Source: Opitutaceae bacterium
GTDB lineage: Bacteria > Verrucomicrobiota > Verrucomicrobiae > Opitutales > Opitutaceae
Assembly (NCBI GenBank): GCA_031266495.1
Contig: JAISAX010000598.1
Span: 1-8,454 of the forward strand
DNA: 8,454 nt
Direction: 5' to 3'
This document shows, in pieces, positions 6,028 through 8,454 of the stretch. Positions within the stretch are counted from its first letter, which is position 1, and each line of letters opens with the position of its first letter. The translations under genes were made by a program, and so were the position numbers. The notes under the pieces are model-generated. The model saw nothing but the letters and a program-made list of their open reading frames with translations, was not told where the DNA came from and did no database searches.

Positions 6028-7524
6028 ATGAGCCATAACAGCACTACCATCACCCGCCACGACCTCGTCGTTTTCGGCGCCACGCCCGGCGGCATCACCT
6101 GCGCCGTACGCGCCGCGCGCGAAGGATTGCGCGTCGCCCTCGTGCATCATCACCACCACATCGGCGGCATGATGAGCAACGGACTCGGCGTATTCGATAC
6201 GCTTTACGACGGCTCGCGCTCCCCGCTGTATGACGAAATCCGCTACCGTATCGAAAACCATTATCCGCCCGGCTCGCATGGCTACGAGCCGCACGTGGCC
6301 GAGTCCGTATTCGAATCCCTCGTTGCCGGGGAAGCCGGCATCACGCTCATCCGCGGGCACATTCCGGTTACGGTCGAACATACCCCGGACAACCCGCGCC
6401 TGCTTCGCTCCGTCACCCTCGCGCCGCTCGCCGCTGACGGCACAACATCCTCCGAACCGCGCCGCACGATCACCGCCAGCGCCTTTGTCGATGCCAGTTA
6501 CGAAGGCGACCTCGCCGCGCTCGCCGGAGCAACAATGACGGCGGGACGCGAAGGGAAGTCCGTTTACGGCGAACCTCATGCCGGGCGTATCTACACATTC
6601 ACTACATCGCGCCCCCCTCCCCCCCCTTCGGACAAGGAGACTTCGCGGTTGCGTTATTTTCCGGTGACGAGCGGCCCGCTCCTGCCCGGCAGCACGGGCG
6701 AAGGCGACCGCGCCATTCAGGCTTGCAACTTTCGCGTCTGCCTCACCTGCGACCCTGCCAACCGGCTTCCCGTTAAAAAACCCGCACGTTACGAACGCGA
6801 CATTTTCCTCGAACTGCGCAACCGCTGGCGTTTCACCAATCGCCTGCCCAACCACAAAACGAGTTGGAATGCTCCGCTCCTTGTCGGCGGCAACCACGGC
6901 TACCCCGACGCCGACTGGCCGGCCCGTCATGCCATTGCGGAGCGCCACCGCGACCTCGCCCTCGGCCTGCTTTGGTTCTTGCAAAACGACCCCGAAGTCC
7001 CCGACGAGATCCGCACCGAGGCCCGCCGCCGGGGTCTCCCGCGGGACGAGTTTGCCGACAACGGGCATTTCCCGTGGGAAATGTATGTGCGCGAGGCGCG
7101 CCGTCTGGTCGGGCGTTATGTATTCACCGAGCATGACGCGCTGGAGGGCCGTTCGCACGACGACGCCATTGCCTTTACCGAATGGCCGCTCGATTCCCAC
7201 GCCTGCACCACGGCCACCGTCCCCGGCAGCGACCACGAGGGCAAACTGCTGCTCGCCGACAAAACCCGTCCCGCGCAAATCCCCTTCCGCTGCCTGCTGC
7301 CGCGGGAACTGGACAACCTGCTCGTCACCACCTGCCTTTCCGCGAGTCATGTTGGATGGGGAACAATCCGTCTCGAACCGGTGTGGATGCACATCGGCGA
7401 AAGCGCCGCCTTCGCGATTTCGCTTTCCCGAAAACTGAATCTCGCGCCCGCCAGGCTACCAGCGTCCACGCTGCGAACAACGCTTGGGGAAAGCCACATT
7501 TCGCTGAGCATATCACAATCCTGA
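6028..7524 (+). CDS. FAD-dependent oxidoreductase (FAD_oxidored family)
   Basis: This is a 498-aa flavoprotein of the FAD_oxidored family common in Verrucomicrobiota and Planctomycetota sugar-degradation loci; specific reactions are mostly unknown. The N-terminal dinucleotide fold is DLVVFGATPGG (12-22), followed by five consecutive histidines (40-44) and IGGMMSNGLG (45-54). FVDASYEGDLAALAGA (153-168), GRYVFTEHDA (362-371) and the C-terminal FAD-closing SASHVGWGTIRLEPVWM (438-454) are typical. PPPPP (196-200) is encoded by a C6-T-C8 tract. The start lacks a spaced Shine-Dalgarno sequence (AGG abuts the ATG), unlike the broken copy, which is coupled to the dehydratase. Its 5' end is head-to-head with the antitoxin gene. 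A longer start does not help. The protein could oxidise a sugar or cyclitol made by this cluster, but that is inference. No signal peptide is visible. Confidence 0.9.
   Translation: MSHNSTTITRHDLVVFGATPGGITCAVRAAREGLRVALVHHHHHIGGMMSNGLGVFDTLYDGSRSPLYDEIRYRIENHYPPGSHGYEPHVAESVFESLVAGEAGITLIRGHIPVTVEHTPDNPRLLRSVTLAPLAADGTTSSEPRRTITASAFVDASYEGDLAALAGATMTAGREGKSVYGEPHAGRIYTFTTSRPPPPPSDKETSRLRYFPVTSGPLLPGSTGEGDRAIQACNFRVCLTCDPANRLPVKKPARYERDIFLELRNRWRFTNRLPNHKTSWNAPLLVGGNHGYPDADWPARHAIAERHRDLALGLLWFLQNDPEVPDEIRTEARRRGLPRDEFADNGHFPWEMYVREARRLVGRYVFTEHDALEGRSHDDAIAFTEWPLDSHACTTATVPGSDHEGKLLLADKTRPAQIPFRCLLPRELDNLLVTTCLSASHVGWGTIRLEPVWMHIGESAAFAISLSRKLNLAPARLPASTLRTTLGESHISLSISQS
6061..6159 (+). repeat. 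Right copy of ~99-bp direct repeat (within the intact oxidoreductase)
   Basis: This covers codons 12-44 of the intact oxidoreductase and matches 5285-5383 at 94 of 99 positions. Upstream, the two copies have different leaders with only patchy similarity (TACCATC...CCG...CGACCTC), so they look like related but not freshly duplicated ends. Confidence 0.9.
6612..6626 (+). repeat. C-rich tract inside the oxidoreductase gene (C6-T-C8)
   Basis: C6 (6612-6617), T, then C8 (6619-6626) encodes the proline run at residues 196-200. The minus strand reads G8-A-G6, almost the same as the tract at 139-156. One-base slippage would truncate the oxidoreductase. Confidence 0.6.
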
Positions 7525-7565
7525 AACAACATACGTAGAACCAAACAGAAATATAACAACAAACC

Positions 7566-8312
7566 ATGATCTCGACCAAGCCTCTCACGCGCCTTGCGCT
7601 TGTCTGCACCCTCCTCCTCACCGGCTCCGTGGGGCACTCCGCCCGGACCTCCGGCGACTCCGCCAAGCCCAATCCCGCCGTTGTGCCCGCAACGCGTAAT
7701 ACATGGATAACGACACACCAACGCCTGAACGCCACCGCCAGGAAGGAAGGTTGCGACGTCATGTTCCTCGGCGACTCGATCACCTTCGGGTGGCAGGGCA
7801 ATGGCAAGTCACTCTGGGACGAACGCTACGCCCCGCTCACGGCGGCCAATTTCGGCCTCGGCGGCGACAAAACCGAACACGTCCTCTGGCGACTGCAAAA
7901 CGGCGCGCTCGGCGGCGGCATCAGCCCGAAAGTCGTGGTGCTCATGATCGGCACCAACAACACCGGACGCGACAGCGCGGACCAGATCGCCGAAGGCATC
8001 GCCGCCATCGTGCAGGAAATCGGCAAACGCTCCCCCCGGTCCAGGGTGTTGCTCCTCGACATCTTCCCGCGCAGCGAAAAACCGGACGACTTCCGCCGCA
8101 CGAAGATCGCCGCGGTCAACGCGATCATCGCGAAACTCGACGACGGCCAGCGGGTATTTTTCCTGCCGGTCGGCCAGAAATTCGTGCAGCCCGACGGCAC
8201 GCTCGACCGCAAGGCGTTCAGGCCCGACTTCGTGCACCTGAGCGCCACCGGCTACAAAATCTGGGCCGACGTCATGGATGCCAGACTCGGCGAATTGCTG
8301 AAAACAAAATAA
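7566..8312 (+). CDS. Secreted SGNH/GDSL esterase, PAF-acetylhydrolase Ib alpha-like
   Basis: This is a 248-aa hydrolase with an N-terminal Sec signal peptide (K5 and R9, hydrophobic 10-21, cleavage probably near residue 26), so it is exported. The SGNH blocks are clear: GDSIT with nucleophile S71, the oxyanion glycine in NFGLGGDKTEHVLWRL (95-110), N131 in GTNN, and D221/H224 in DFVHLS. The block II-III region closely resembles the catalytic subunits of platelet-activating-factor acetylhydrolase Ib. In bacteria such proteins usually remove acetyl or acyl groups from glycans, so deacetylation of the sugar used by this cluster, for example an O-acetylated acidic sugar, is a fair inference. It begins 42 bp after the oxidoreductase with an AT-rich gap and no clear Shine-Dalgarno sequence. 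Third-position G/C is very high compared with the 1240-5246 block. Confidence 0.92.
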   Translation: MISTKPLTRLALVCTLLLTGSVGHSARTSGDSAKPNPAVVPATRNTWITTHQRLNATARKEGCDVMFLGDSITFGWQGNGKSLWDERYAPLTAANFGLGGDKTEHVLWRLQNGALGGGISPKVVVLMIGTNNTGRDSADQIAEGIAAIVQEIGKRSPRSRVLLLDIFPRSEKPDDFRRTKIAAVNAIIAKLDDGQRVFFLPVGQKFVQPDGTLDRKAFRPDFVHLSATGYKIWADVMDARLGELLKTK

Positions 8313-8315
8313 GGA
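8311..8315 (+). promoter_or_regulatory. Ribosome-binding site AAGGA before ATG at 8322
   Basis: AAGGA lies 6 nt before ATG AAA AAA at 8322 and overlaps the stop of the esterase gene. Spacing and sequence are good, suggesting that a real gene starts at 8322 or once did. Confidence 0.5.
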
Positions 8316-8321
8316 ACCGTA

Positions 8322-8454
8322 ATGAAAAAAACAGTGCAAAGATGCGCCGGGATTGAAGAGGGAGCCAAGGAGCTGACGAGGGAGTTTACCGAGGTAAATG
8401 ACCGAGTCAGCGACGCTGGCTCGCTCTTCAAGACCAAGCAGATTTGCACTGTTT
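8322..8454 (+). CDS. Start of a small or interrupted gene running off the window
   Basis: An ATG with a well-spaced AAGGA opens a frame beginning MKKTVQRCAGIEEGA that stays open for 44 codons to the window end. From the third codon on, the frame lies wholly inside a 126-nt palindrome, so the protein sequence beyond Met-Lys-Lys may be an accident of that element. MKK starts are typical of exported proteins, so the element may have landed at codon 3 of a downstream gene. No family is recognised; coding status is doubtful. Confidence 0.25.
   Translation, partial: MKKTVQRCAGIEEGAKELTREFTEVNDRVSDAGSLFKTKQICTV
8329..8454. repeat. 126-nt imperfect palindrome with perfect 12-bp terminal inverted repeats
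   Basis: AAACAGTGCAAA (8329-8340) is the exact reverse complement of TTTGCACTGTTT (8443-8454). Inside, TTGAAGAG (8353-8360) pairs with CTCTTCAA (8424-8431), GAGCCA (8362-8367) with TGGCTC (8417-8422), GCTGAC (8372-8377) with GTCAGC (8406-8411), and TTTACC (8385-8390) with GGTAAA (8393-8398). All pairs share nearly one centre, about 8391.5. It looks like a MITE-type or dispersed palindromic element; as RNA it would make a long hairpin that could end or stabilise the cluster transcript. The right flank is outside the window, so a target duplication cannot be tested. No transposase is present. Confidence 0.75.

Noticed and set aside
5285..6159. Template/variable repeat pair of a diversity-generating retroelement
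   Set aside because: The mismatches are not confined to adenine positions of one copy, are only five, and no reverse transcriptase is present.
5977..7392. Minus-strand extension that would fuse about 470 residues to the antitoxin
   Set aside because: The extension is antisense to the well-recognised oxidoreductase; antitoxin homology begins only near residue 14 of the short form, so this is a shadow frame.
1..8454. CRISPR array, tRNA or rRNA genes
   Set aside because: No regularly spaced repeats, and no tRNA- or rRNA-like segments were seen on either strand.

Overview
This 8.45 kb window is GC-rich bacterial chromosomal DNA. The gene content suggests a polysaccharide- or sugar-acid-degrading bacterium of the Planctomycetota/Verrucomicrobiota type, most plausibly Opitutaceae-like: family sugar lyases, a five-bladed beta-propeller protein, FAD_oxidored-family enzymes and secreted SGNH esterases packed together. 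The taxonomic guess is inference from gene style only; no rRNA or marker gene is present.

Layout. Positions 1-206 are non-coding, with a short hairpin, a 14-bp-period repeat, a G-rich tract and a CA/CT-rich leader. A plus-strand gene cluster follows: an N-acetylneuraminate-lyase-like class I aldolase (207-1175), a beta-propeller glycoside-hydrolase-like protein (1240-2697), a YhcH/NanQ-family sugar anomerase-like protein (2701-3168), a D-2-hydroxyacid dehydrogenase (3165-4112), an enolase-superfamily dehydratase (4119-5246), a broken 5' end of an FAD-dependent oxidoreductase (5243-5383), an intact FAD-dependent oxidoreductase (6028-7524) and a secreted PAF-acetylhydrolase-like SGNH esterase (7566-8312). 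Two junctions in this cluster are ATGA overlaps. A RelB/DinJ-type antitoxin and a RelE/ParE-type toxin lie on the minus strand (5976 down to 5423), between the broken and the intact oxidoreductase.

How the genes may work together. Lyase, anomerase, dehydratase, 2-hydroxyacid dehydrogenase, propeller hydrolase and esterase form a coherent set for releasing, de-esterifying and breaking down an acidic sugar (a sialic-acid-like nonulosonate or an aldonic/uronic acid) to pyruvate and an aldehyde or hydroxyacid. The substrate cannot be fixed from sequence; no transporter, kinase or regulator is in view.

The most unusual parts are: (i) the toxin-antitoxin pair, bracketed by a ~99-bp, ~95% identical direct repeat that is the in-frame 5' coding region of the oxidoreductase, so that recombination between the repeats would remove the pair and restore an oxidoreductase gene coupled to the dehydratase; (ii) a 126-nt near-symmetrical palindrome with perfect 12-bp ends at the right edge of the window, starting two bases after a well-placed ribosome-binding site and ATG AAA; and (iii) three polypurine/polypyrimidine tracts with the same G8-9-A-G4-6 core, two of them inside coding genes.
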